Assembly (NCBI GenBank): GCA_041584055.1
Contig: JBFHER010000007.1
Span: 1 to 36,115 of the forward strand
Length of the DNA stretch: 36,115 nt
Source of the DNA: JBFHER01 sp041584055
Lineage (GTDB): Bacteria; Bacteroidota; Bacteroidia; Bacteroidales; UBA5342
Direction of reading: 5' to 3'
A program made the translations under genes and the position numbers. Below the pieces are notes generated by a model. The model was not told where the DNA came from, did no database searches, and saw nothing but the letters and a program-made list of their open reading frames with translations. Positions 6,828 through 14,644 of the stretch are shown here, in pieces (positions within the stretch are counted from its first letter, which is position 1; every line of letters starts with the position of its first letter).

Positions 6828-8021
6828 CTATATTTTACGACGGGCTAATGCAGCTTTAGCAGACAGGTCTTTACTTATAAATATGGCAGATACAAAGAGT
6901 ATTCCATTGATTAGAAACACGGCATTGTCCATATGTTGTTTGCTTAGAAGCAAAGCGAAGGACACAAGCACATAGTATGGGATGCACGCCAACCAGTAAT
7001 AGCTGACAACCTTTTTGAATCTTTTAAATGGCCAGACAATAAAAACAAGGATGTGAGTAGGCAGTGCCCACAACAAATTGAAATTGGGTGCCATGGCCGG
7101 GTGTTCAGAAAATCCGGCCAGAAATGTCAACAGGCATCCGGCCAGGCCCACCACAAAAAAGATGACATAGGAAAGGATCAACAATCGCGGATATGACTCA
7201 GCAAGAAAATAGTACCCCACCAACAGAACAATGAGCAGTAAGGAAAAATAAACAACCGGAGGAATTCCCTGTTTTGGTTTTTTATCAATGCCGGAGTTCA
7301 GGACAACACGCTCACCCACAAGAGGCCTTAAACCATTTGCATCCTTTATCATTAACACTTCGAAATTGCTCATCAGGTATTCGGGAAGAAACATTTCTTC
7401 CTCGAAGCTTGCAACGCGTTCGGCAGGTTTTGCAACGGCCAGGTTGATTCCAAATTTCATCCATCCATACCATTTTATATAATGGTCAATTAACTGTCGA
7501 AACGTTTGTGGTGAATTAATTACTTCGGTAATAACAACACTGTCTGACGTTGCTGTCAGAACCCGGTCGCGAACACGTGTGGCACAATTATCAAAAAAGA
7601 AATTATATCTGTATACCCTGTTTTCAGGCAGGTAATCGTTGAGAATTTGTTTCTCTAAATTATTTTTTTCTTCCAGCGTCAGGTTTAGTCTTTGTTCCCA
7701 AACCGTTCTTTGGTCGTTGATATATTCCTGAATGAAATTTTTATACGGATAAACGCCCAATTGATAGTCTGTTTCACCCTTCACGAATTTAAGAATGAAG
7801 TTTTCTGTCTGAAAGCTAAAAATACCATAATTGAAAACCACGTCAAGTCCATTGAGCGGATCAACCACGCGCAGGGCGGTATGACCGTAGGCCGAATAAG
7901 CTTCCATACCCGGAGCACAGGTAACAATGCTATATCTGGCGTCATCAGAAAAATCTATCTGTTTGGCAAAAGTGCCTAAGCTGACAAGCAACAGCAAAAT
8001 GATGGCAATGTACTTTCTCAT
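6828..8021 (-). CDS. DUF4105 (Lnb N-terminal-like) membrane protein
   Basis: This 397-residue protein has a signal peptide (residues 1-19, ending GTFA), then a DUF4105 domain at about 28-220. The domain shows the conserved YGHTALRV (H47) and FFDNCATRVRD (D144, N145, C146), the His/Cys pair of a papain-like or NlpC/P60-like active site. The C-terminal third holds about five hydrophobic segments (near 257-277, 285-308, 318-336, 343-365 and 370-387), so the domain is likely anchored in the inner membrane and faces the periplasm. The enzymatic activity of the family is not established to my knowledge; a lipid- or peptidoglycan-directed amidase/transferase would fit the motif. It overlaps the lipA stop by 4 bp, so the two genes are probably translated from one message. 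Confidence 0.8.
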   Translation of the reverse strand: MRKYIAIILLLLVSLGTFAKQIDFSDDARYSIVTCAPGMEAYSAYGHTALRVVDPLNGLDVVFNYGIFSFQTENFILKFVKGETDYQLGVYPYKNFIQEYINDQRTVWEQRLNLTLEEKNNLEKQILNDYLPENRVYRYNFFFDNCATRVRDRVLTATSDSVVITEVINSPQTFRQLIDHYIKWYGWMKFGINLAVAKPAERVASFEEEMFLPEYLMSNFEVLMIKDANGLRPLVGERVVLNSGIDKKPKQGIPPVVYFSLLLIVLLVGYYFLAESYPRLLILSYVIFFVVGLAGCLLTFLAGFSEHPAMAPNFNLLWALPTHILVFIVWPFKRFKKVVSYYWLACIPYYVLVSFALLLSKQHMDNAVFLINGILFVSAIFISKDLSAKAALARRKI

Positions 8022-8887
8022 TGAGCAATGTGATTTTCAGCATGATAAGATGAACGTACAAGGGGGCCACTTTCCACGATGCGAAACCCCAGGTCAAGTC
8101 CTATCTGTTTCCATTCGTCAAATTTATCAGGATGCACATAAGCTTTTACGGGAAGGTGTGTTTTGCCTGGCTGCAAATACTGCCCCAGTGTTACCACAGA
8201 AACACCCGCCGCTTTCATGTCCTTCAAAGCGGTCAATACCTGTTCGTCAGTTTCTCCCATTCCAAGCATCATGCCGGATTTTGCAACAAGACCAGACGCT
8301 GCTATATGTTTTAGTACAGCTAAGCTTCTGTCGTATCTGGCGGCAGAGCGAACAATCGAAGTAAGCGCCTCAACAGTTTCCAGATTATGTGAAATTATCT
8401 CCGGTTTTGCTTCAATAATTTTATCCACCAAATCAAGTTTTCCCTGAAAATCAGGGATAAGTACTTCCATTGTAATTTCAGCACTTTCGTTTTTGATTGC
8501 CTTGATCGTCTGCACCCAATGATCGGCACCAAGATCCGGCAGGTCATCCCTGTCAACAGAAGTAATTACCGCATGTTTTAGATTCATCAAGGAAATGGAC
8601 CTTGCCACTTTTCCGGGTTCCTGAGGATCAGGAGGCAAGGGTTTACCGGTTTTCGTATTACAGAACCTGCAGGATCTGGTGCAGATATCACCCAAAATCA
8701 TAAATGTAGCAGTTCCTTTGCCCCAACATTCAGCAGCATTTGGACATTTTCCACTGGTGCATATTGTGTGTAAATTATTATCATCGACGATGCGTTGAAC
8801 CCCGATGAAATTTTTACCTTTTGGCAACTTTATTTTAAGCCACGCCGGTTTTCGAAGTAAGGTTTCCTTTGATGTTTTATCATGCAT
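8018..8887 (-). CDS. lipA: Lipoyl synthase
   Basis: This is a radical SAM enzyme that inserts two sulfurs into protein-bound octanoyl groups to make lipoyl cofactors for 2-oxoacid dehydrogenases and the glycine cleavage system. From the ATG at 8887 it has 289 residues. The auxiliary cluster cysteines are C43, C48 and C54 (CTSGKCPNAAEC), and the SAM cluster is C69-x3-C73-x2-C76 (CTRSCRFC). The C-terminal RSSYHAENH holds the conserved Ser ligand. An upstream in-frame GTG at 8944 would add 19 residues but lies upstream of the promoter box at 8918-8925, so it was rejected. The downstream DUF4105 gene starts within the last 4 bp. No lipB is in view. Confidence 0.95.
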   Translation of the reverse strand: MHDKTSKETLLRKPAWLKIKLPKGKNFIGVQRIVDDNNLHTICTSGKCPNAAECWGKGTATFMILGDICTRSCRFCNTKTGKPLPPDPQEPGKVARSISLMNLKHAVITSVDRDDLPDLGADHWVQTIKAIKNESAEITMEVLIPDFQGKLDLVDKIIEAKPEIISHNLETVEALTSIVRSAARYDRSLAVLKHIAASGLVAKSGMMLGMGETDEQVLTALKDMKAAGVSVVTLGQYLQPGKTHLPVKAYVHPDKFDEWKQIGLDLGFRIVESGPLVRSSYHAENHIAQ

Positions 8888-8917
8888 AATATTGATCTTT
8901 GATTGCAAAAATAAGGA

Positions 8918-8925
8918 CAAATATA
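8918..8925 (-). promoter_or_regulatory. lipA promoter -7 box (TATATTTG)
   Basis: The minus strand reads TATATTTG, a full match to TAnnTTTG, about 30 bp before the lipA ATG at 8887. No matching -33 TTTG is obvious at the usual spacing. Its position decides the start codon of lipA. Confidence 0.5.
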
Positions 8926-9097
8926 AGCTTATATTTTTCTTCACTTGTTGATTATTATAGAACTTTCGCTAATTAAATAGCTTTGAACGGCTTACAAGAT
9001 TAACATTCTAAATAACAAATACCCCCCTTTTTTTACACATCTATATTCCAAATCTTCATGGATTTATTTATATCTTGTAGTCCAAAACCAAATCCGA

Positions 9098-9301
9098 ATG
9101 CAAAAAAAGAACATTACTTACAATCAAGCCATTACTGAACTTGAGAAAATATTATCCAGCATTGAAGCATCCGAATTAGATGTGGATGAACTCATTTCCG
9201 GATTAAAAAGAGCTTCAGAATTGGTCCAATATTGTAAAAAGAAATTGCATTCAACAGAACAAGAACTGAACAAAATAATGAATGACCTCGAAGAGAGGTA
9301 A
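9098..9301 (+). CDS. xseB: Exodeoxyribonuclease VII small subunit
   Basis: This is a 67-residue protein with the XseB pattern: ITYNQAITELEKILSSIEASELDVDELISGLKRA, then a second helix ending EQELNKIMNDLEE. XseB subunits coat the XseA catalytic subunit in exonuclease VII, which degrades single-stranded DNA in both directions. The length is normal. The large-subunit gene xseA, often immediately upstream and overlapping, is not here: the upstream neighbour is the divergent lipA, so xseB is transcribed alone or read into dnaA across a 347-bp gap. Confidence 0.9.
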   Translation: MQKKNITYNQAITELEKILSSIEASELDVDELISGLKRASELVQYCKKKLHSTEQELNKIMNDLEER

Positions 9302-9648
9302 AAACAGAAAGTTGTTATATTAATGAGACTAAAATATTAAATCATTTTCGTAAATGTTAATTTAATTGGGCTTTGACAGGTGTGTTTTTTAGACTTAAAA
9401 AAAATAATCTTTTTTTTCCCTTGTTTACAAACACAAAAAAGTCACTATTTTAAGGCATTACAGAATTATTTATTCATAAACGACTGATAATCAAGCACAA
9501 AAACTAATGAACTGTAAATAAGCGGAATATGTTATTTTATAAAAAAACAAGTTTTAGTTTATTTTTTTTTGAACTTTTTTTTATCAAAATTTGTGTTCTG
9601 TTGAGTTTAGAACAAGAAGTATAAAACATTTATAAGGTAAAACAACAA
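9302..9648. other. AT-rich region upstream of dnaA
   Basis: This is a 347-bp gap with long A and T runs (near 9398-9418, 9540-9547, 9561-9582). Degenerate DnaA-box-like nonamers occur at 9421-9429 (TTGTTTACA), 9470-9478 (TTATTCATA) and 9513-9521 (reverse strand, TTATTTACA). None is a perfect TTATCCACA. The region must contain the dnaA promoter; a partial TAnnTTTG-like box (AAAATTTG, 9586-9593) is the best candidate. Origin function is possible but unsupported. Confidence 0.35.
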
Positions 9649-11070
9649 ATGACAAAATCTCATGATCTTGTATGGTCAAATTGCATGGAGATATTTAAGG
9701 ATAATCTTCAACCCGCCACATATAAAACATGGTTTGAACCCATCAAGGCGCTGAAATTATCTTCTAATGTTCTCACCATACAGGTACCCAGTCCTTTTTT
9801 CTACGAGTTTCTGGAAGACAAGTACATTGATTTGCTTAAAAAAGCGCTCTATAAAGAGATCGGTGAAGGAGCAAAACTTGAATATCAGGTGATCGTTGAT
9901 CAGGGAGAGGATGAGATGTCGTCAAGTGCAAGTGTAAAACTCCCGGGTCACAACAGATCAGAGCATTCCGGCTCGAATGGGCACAGCAATACTAACACAA
10001 TTAAAAATCCATTCATCCTGCCCGGAATCCGAACTGTGGAATTGGATCCCCAGTTAAATCCCAACAACAGTTTTGAGAACTTTATTGAGGGAGATTGCAA
10101 CAAAGTAGCATGTTCTGCAGGACTGGCCATCGCATCAAAACCTGGCAACACGCCCTTTAATCCTTTGTTTGTATATGGTGAGTCAGGCTTAGGCAAAACA
10201 CATCTTGCGCATGCAATTGGCTTGAAGGTTAGAGAATTGCATCCTAACAAATCTGTTTTATATGTAAGTGCAAATCAGTTTCAAACTCAATATACAGAAT
10301 CGGTAAGAAACAATACGCAAAATGATTTCATTAACTTCTATAAATTAATTGATTTATTGATCATTGATGACATTCATGAATTATCAGGAAAAACCGGCAC
10401 ACAAAACACGTTTTTCCATATTTTCAATCACCTGCACCAATCAGGGAAACAGTTGATCCTGACCTCTGACAAGCCACCCTTTCAGCTGCAGGGTGTAGAA
10501 CAACGCTTATTGTCCAGATTCAAGTGGGGTTTATCAACCGAACTGGAGACACCAGATTACCTGACCAGAAAAGCAATTTTAAGTCATAAGATATATAAGG
10601 AAGGTTTAACCATCAAGAGCGAAGTGGTGGATTACCTTGCAGAAAACATAACTGCCAATGTGCGTGAACTGGAAGGCGCTTTAATTTCACTCATTGCACA
10701 GTCAACCTTTGTTACTAAGAAAGAAGTTGACATGGAAATGGCGCAGGACATTGTAAGCAAGCTTATTAAAACCTCTAATCGCACCATCTCCATTGAGAAA
10801 ATTCAGAAGGTGGTTTGCGAATATTTTGAGCTTTCTATGGATGTACTACATTCAAAGTCAAGAAAAAGAGAGATAGTACAGGCAAGGCAGATTGCCATGT
10901 ACCTTGCTAAAAACTACACAAAAAACTCACTTCAAAACATTGGAAGTCAAATCGGGAAAAGGGATCATGCAACAGTATTGCACGCATGCAAAACCGTTAA
11001 CAACCTGATGGATACCGACAAAGCTTTTAAGTCGAGCCTAAAAGAACTTGAACTGAAGCTTAAATTCTAA
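9649..11070 (+). CDS. dnaA: Chromosomal replication initiator protein DnaA
   Basis: DnaA (473 residues) binds DnaA boxes at the origin and melts it as an ATP-bound filament. Domain I is at about 1-80 (KTWFEPIKALKL). A low-complexity linker follows (about 85-120, rich in Ser, Asn and Gly). The AAA+ domain has Walker A GESGLGKTH (K183, T184) and Walker B LLIIDDIHE (D240, D241), with the sensor region LILTSDKPP. The C-terminal domain carries the DNA-binding signature IGKRDHATVLHACKTV, the Bacteroidota form of the GGRDHTTV motif. AAGG at 9634-9637 is a weak ribosome binding site before the ATG. A terminator follows 22 bp after the stop. dnaN is not adjacent, which is common in this phylum. Confidence 0.97.
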   Translation: MTKSHDLVWSNCMEIFKDNLQPATYKTWFEPIKALKLSSNVLTIQVPSPFFYEFLEDKYIDLLKKALYKEIGEGAKLEYQVIVDQGEDEMSSSASVKLPGHNRSEHSGSNGHSNTNTIKNPFILPGIRTVELDPQLNPNNSFENFIEGDCNKVACSAGLAIASKPGNTPFNPLFVYGESGLGKTHLAHAIGLKVRELHPNKSVLYVSANQFQTQYTESVRNNTQNDFINFYKLIDLLIIDDIHELSGKTGTQNTFFHIFNHLHQSGKQLILTSDKPPFQLQGVEQRLLSRFKWGLSTELETPDYLTRKAILSHKIYKEGLTIKSEVVDYLAENITANVRELEGALISLIAQSTFVTKKEVDMEMAQDIVSKLIKTSNRTISIEKIQKVVCEYFELSMDVLHSKSRKREIVQARQIAMYLAKNYTKNSLQNIGSQIGKRDHATVLHACKTVNNLMDTDKAFKSSLKELELKLKF

Positions 11071-11092
11071 GTCTGTAGAGTCAAAAAATATT

Positions 11093-11123
11093 AAACGAGG
11101 TCCAAAAGATCTCGTTTTTTTTT
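11093..11123 (+). terminator. dnaA Rho-independent terminator
   Basis: The stem ACGAGGTC/GATCTCGT (one G-U pair) with loop CAAAA is followed by a run of nine T. It starts 22 bp after the dnaA stop. Its T-run reaches the stop codon of the convergent U32 gene. Confidence 0.8.
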
Positions 11124-13101
11124 AATCTAACCCTTTTTCAAAATTAAAAGTACCGGCATTTGCCAGGGGTTCTGATTTATAAAACTTATTTAAAACTTTT
11201 GGTGATAAAAAGCCGGATGCTCTGACGCCACTGTAGTCAAACAGAAAATTTCTAAAACCTTTTAATATCAGACGCTCCCGCCAGTGAACCAGGGATACGG
11301 GCCGTTCGGGATAAATGATGGTGATGCCATCTTTAATTCGTTTCCGGTAAACATCGCCTTTCCCATCTTTAAAACCAATCCCTGATTCTGAGATGTTTTT
11401 AACCGGCATTCTTGAATAAAACAATTTTGGATGAAAAAAAACAGGCACGATACCATCCACATGAGCTGATGACCTGATGTTTTCGAAATCATTTTCAAAG
11501 GGAAATACAAATCCTTTAAAACCATTCGCCTTTACAAATGCCGTTGAAGCATCGTTAAATACATAAATATTCTCATTTGTATAAACGAATGCATCATCCG
11601 GTAACATTCCTTTTTGGGAAATCTGACTTACCATAAAACGTTGAATGCCTTTCTCGAACAACTCGGAACAAACGGCAGTCCAGCTTTCAATCATATCTTC
11701 CGGCACAAAAACCGGGATTTCAACAATTATTTTATCAATTGGCAACTGCTCTACGCTCAGATTTTTTAAATCAGCAAACGAAAAAGAAAGAATCAAATAA
11801 TCCCAATTGGTGAAATCCAGCTTTTGAAACCAGGCCACAGAATCAATGCGTAGAAAAAGGCTGTTTTCAGTCGCCTGTTCAGGTGATTTTTCTACAAAAC
11901 GCCTCAAGACTTTATCTTTATCATAGCGTTTCTGTTCAAGTCTTATTTTATTGTAATATTCCTGAGGGACATTCGACAAAAAACCATCGATGATTCTTCC
12001 TTCCAAAAATATTCGTCCACGCGGAGGCAGTTTTGAGTTATAAATTGTAAGCTCATACCTGCAGCCCTCTTGTTTTTTCACCTCCTTCACCTTCACATGA
12101 AGGCTTTTCCCATCATCCGTTTGAATTCTCAAACGATCTCCAAACTCCAGCGGCACCCTACAATAGATAAGCACTGATCGCCACTTCTGTTTTAAAACCC
12201 GTCCCACATAATTATCGGCCAGATGCTGTTGTGAGAAAGCATCTTCCAACTCATCCCCAAGAAACCAACTTGTTGACTCTGTGCATGCACGTAACTGCTT
12301 TAATTCCCTTTGTCCTTCCCTGATGTCACCATCCAGAATTTTTCGATAAGCACGCCCGATTCGATAGACGTAAAGGGCTGTTTTTGTCCGTCCTTCAACC
12401 TTGAATGCGTCAATCTCAGACTTTAGCAACAAGGAAATATTTTCAATTTGGAAATTCTCCTTTAAGCTAAAAGGATACTGGCGCTTTCCTTCTACAATGA
12501 AGTCTTTTTTACACGGCTGGGTACATTTATTTCTGTTTGCACCACTTCCGCCAAGATAACTAGAAAACAAGCATACCCCGGCAAAGGAATAGCACAATGC
12601 CCCCTGAATAAACACCTCCGTCTCAATTGTTGCAAGGGATGCAATTGCCTGGATCTCTTTCCGCTTTAGCTCCCGGGCTAACACAATGCGTGAAAATCCA
12701 AATTTTGCTGCATATTGCAAGTCAAGGCTATTATGGAATGCCATCTGCGTACTTGCATGAATTCGAAAATCAGGGAAATCAGTTTTTATGATATTCAAGA
12801 TTCCCAAATCCTGAATAATCAATGCAAAAGGTTTGATCTGATAAAGTGAATGAAGCACCTTGTATAAGTCTGGCAATTCACTGTTCTTAACGACACTGTT
12901 TAGGGTAACCAGCAATTTTATCTTGTGCTCATTGCAAAAGGCCTGCAAGGCTGCAACCTCTTCCAGTGAGAAATTTATACCTTCAAATTTAGGACTAAAT
13001 TGTTTTAATCCGATATAAATCGCATCCGCACCAGCCTTAACGGCAGCATTGAACGACTCGAAGGTCCCTGCAGGTAAAAGTAATTCGGGGGCTTTTCTCA
13101 T
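11122..13101 (-). CDS. U32 family protein, RlhA-like (tRNA/rRNA hydroxylation family)
   Basis: This 659-residue protein starts with PELLLPAGTFESFNAAVKAGADAIYIG, the beta-strand and Gly-rich start of the U32 barrel. Four cysteines that bind the 4Fe-4S cluster in characterised relatives are present: C170 and C177 (GALCYSFAGVC) and C193 and C197 (KCTQPC). DAFKVEGRTKTALYVYRIGRAYR is the second U32 signature. The C-terminal 350 residues form an extra domain as in E. coli RlhA (653 residues; hydroxylates C2501 of 23S rRNA), so length and layout fit RlhA better than TrhP or UbiU. Despite the peptidase name, characterised members are prephenate- and Fe-S-dependent RNA hydroxylases or O2-independent ubiquinone hydroxylases. 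It starts 27 bp after the DUF5723 gene, probably the last gene of that operon. Confidence 0.85.
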   Translation of the reverse strand: MRKAPELLLPAGTFESFNAAVKAGADAIYIGLKQFSPKFEGINFSLEEVAALQAFCNEHKIKLLVTLNSVVKNSELPDLYKVLHSLYQIKPFALIIQDLGILNIIKTDFPDFRIHASTQMAFHNSLDLQYAAKFGFSRIVLARELKRKEIQAIASLATIETEVFIQGALCYSFAGVCLFSSYLGGSGANRNKCTQPCKKDFIVEGKRQYPFSLKENFQIENISLLLKSEIDAFKVEGRTKTALYVYRIGRAYRKILDGDIREGQRELKQLRACTESTSWFLGDELEDAFSQQHLADNYVGRVLKQKWRSVLIYCRVPLEFGDRLRIQTDDGKSLHVKVKEVKKQEGCRYELTIYNSKLPPRGRIFLEGRIIDGFLSNVPQEYYNKIRLEQKRYDKDKVLRRFVEKSPEQATENSLFLRIDSVAWFQKLDFTNWDYLILSFSFADLKNLSVEQLPIDKIIVEIPVFVPEDMIESWTAVCSELFEKGIQRFMVSQISQKGMLPDDAFVYTNENIYVFNDASTAFVKANGFKGFVFPFENDFENIRSSAHVDGIVPVFFHPKLFYSRMPVKNISESGIGFKDGKGDVYRKRIKDGITIIYPERPVSLVHWRERLILKGFRNFLFDYSGVRASGFLSPKVLNKFYKSEPLANAGTFNFEKGLD

Positions 13102-13128
13102 GTATCATCTGCGTAAGATTTATCAACT

Positions 13129-14610
13129 TCAATCTCCCAATAATTCATACAATGGTACATTTTTCTTTTTTCTGCATCCAAACATCAAATTCACTCCCAC
13201 CTGTGCATTAAAGCCATTGAATTTAGATGGCAAGGGCAGACGTGATGACATGTCCGGAAAATCTTTTCCATCCATTGCATAGTAACGATACGCCAAAGGC
13301 ATCATATCTGTGGATAAATAAACCTGTAATGGAAATAATTTTAGCGCAAGGGTAAATCCCATGGTATTGGGTTCAGACCATGCCCAGTTGTAATGTGCGC
13401 CGGCGGTGAGAAAATGATACAGGTTCAGGTTCGCAGAAAAATAAACATTCTCCCGCAGACCTGACTCATAAAAACGTGTTTTACCAAGTATGCCGGCACT
13501 GAAGACATCCGAAAACTGATACTCAGCACCAATGTATAATTTTGGAACAAGGGATGTTGAATAAGGATCAAAATCATGACCTAAGGTATATTGATCACTC
13601 AGGCTGTCGGCCAGATTTTCAAAATATTCATCTCTGTTTTCCTCGTCGTAAACAATCATTTCATCCACACCCTGAAAAACCCCGTCACCTTCTGCTTGAT
13701 AGTTAAAAGTATTGCTTTTCCAACGGATCATGCCAAGATCCACAACGCTTGCAGAAAGAGAAAGGTTCGGAAGCAGCATGTACTCCACTCCCAGATCCAC
13801 CGCAAAGCCAAGGTTCTGAAAAGCCAGGGCGTAATCCAGTGCATCCTCCTCAAAAACAAATTCTTCTGACTCATCTATCATTGGAACATCGTCCTCATCC
13901 ACCGTCATTTTAATCGGAGATGATTGTCGTGCCACAATTTCTGCATCAATGCTAACTTCTTTTGTGGATGTTGAAAGCACGAATTCATTCATCTTCAAGC
14001 GCGTATTCGCATGGCCAAGGAGAAGCTTCACTTTTCCACCCACTTTCAATGACGAACTTAAATCATAAGTCAAGCCTGCACTTATCTCCTGAAAAACGGT
14101 CAGATTCATTGACATACCACTCAAATCATGACTTGCCCCATAGTACTCATTATCTTTATCAGCCAATTGATTTAATTGGAACAAAGCTTTTGGGAGTCGG
14201 ATATCAGAAACAAACCTTTCGCTTGTATTAAAATGGAAGTATCCATAATCCGTTTTGAAACCAAATCCAAGCAAATTGATATTCGCTTCTGTCTCCAAAA
14301 ATGAAAACTTGCTTAAAGTACCCAAAAAGTCATCCATCAAAGCCGGATTATTGAATGGCAGATTCAACAAGTCACCATTATTGGCTGATGTCAACACATC
14401 CTGAATACCAATATCGCTTGTCAGCCCGAAATAGGAATTCCCAATACCGGGAAGATCGAGGTAAAACTTACAATTAGGCATAAATGCAGGATTCAACTTA
14501 CTACTTTCGGGAAGGTTATCTAAAAAGTAGTGGGAAGAAACATTCTGTCCGTTTAAAACAGAACTAAGTCCCATTAAAACGATGATAGATATAATATATA
14601 ACTGCTTCAT
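13129..14610 (-). CDS. DUF5723 family probable outer-membrane beta-barrel protein
   Basis: This 493-residue protein has a signal peptide (residues 1-21, LYIISIIVLMGLSSVLNG). The mature part starts QNVSSHYFLDNLPESSKLNPAFMPN, the opening typical of DUF5723: a conserved SxLNPA-type plug/N-terminus followed by many alternating hydrophobic strands (FYLDLPGIGNSYFGLTSDIG, YMLLPNLSLSASVVDLG, FSAGILGKTRFYESGL, GFTLALKLFPLQVYL). The C-terminus does not end in a classic aromatic residue. Relatives fall among FadL- and PorP-like barrels of Bacteroidota with unknown cargo. A short acidic loop (DEDDVPMIDESEEFVFEEDALD) is probably extracellular. It lies 34 bp after the large lipoprotein gene and 27 bp before the U32 gene. 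Function is unknown. Confidence 0.75.
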   Translation of the reverse strand: MKQLYIISIIVLMGLSSVLNGQNVSSHYFLDNLPESSKLNPAFMPNCKFYLDLPGIGNSYFGLTSDIGIQDVLTSANNGDLLNLPFNNPALMDDFLGTLSKFSFLETEANINLLGFGFKTDYGYFHFNTSERFVSDIRLPKALFQLNQLADKDNEYYGASHDLSGMSMNLTVFQEISAGLTYDLSSSLKVGGKVKLLLGHANTRLKMNEFVLSTSTKEVSIDAEIVARQSSPIKMTVDEDDVPMIDESEEFVFEEDALDYALAFQNLGFAVDLGVEYMLLPNLSLSASVVDLGMIRWKSNTFNYQAEGDGVFQGVDEMIVYDEENRDEYFENLADSLSDQYTLGHDFDPYSTSLVPKLYIGAEYQFSDVFSAGILGKTRFYESGLRENVYFSANLNLYHFLTAGAHYNWAWSEPNTMGFTLALKLFPLQVYLSTDMMPLAYRYYAMDGKDFPDMSSRLPLPSKFNGFNAQVGVNLMFGCRKKKNVPLYELLGD

Positions 14611-14644
14611 AATATTTTTCTAAATTGCTTTCATTACAACTGGC

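Noticed and set aside
6598..6975. 125-codon frame across the end of comM
   Set aside because: It overlaps comM in another frame and the end of the DUF4105 gene, with no recognisable motif.
7692..8447. Frames opposite the DUF4105 and lipA genes
   Set aside because: They run antisense to well-supported genes and have no family features.
8888..8944. GTG start of lipA with a hydrophobic 19-residue extension
   Set aside because: It is upstream of the TATATTTG box at 8918-8925, and the extension is not found in lipoyl synthases as far as I know.
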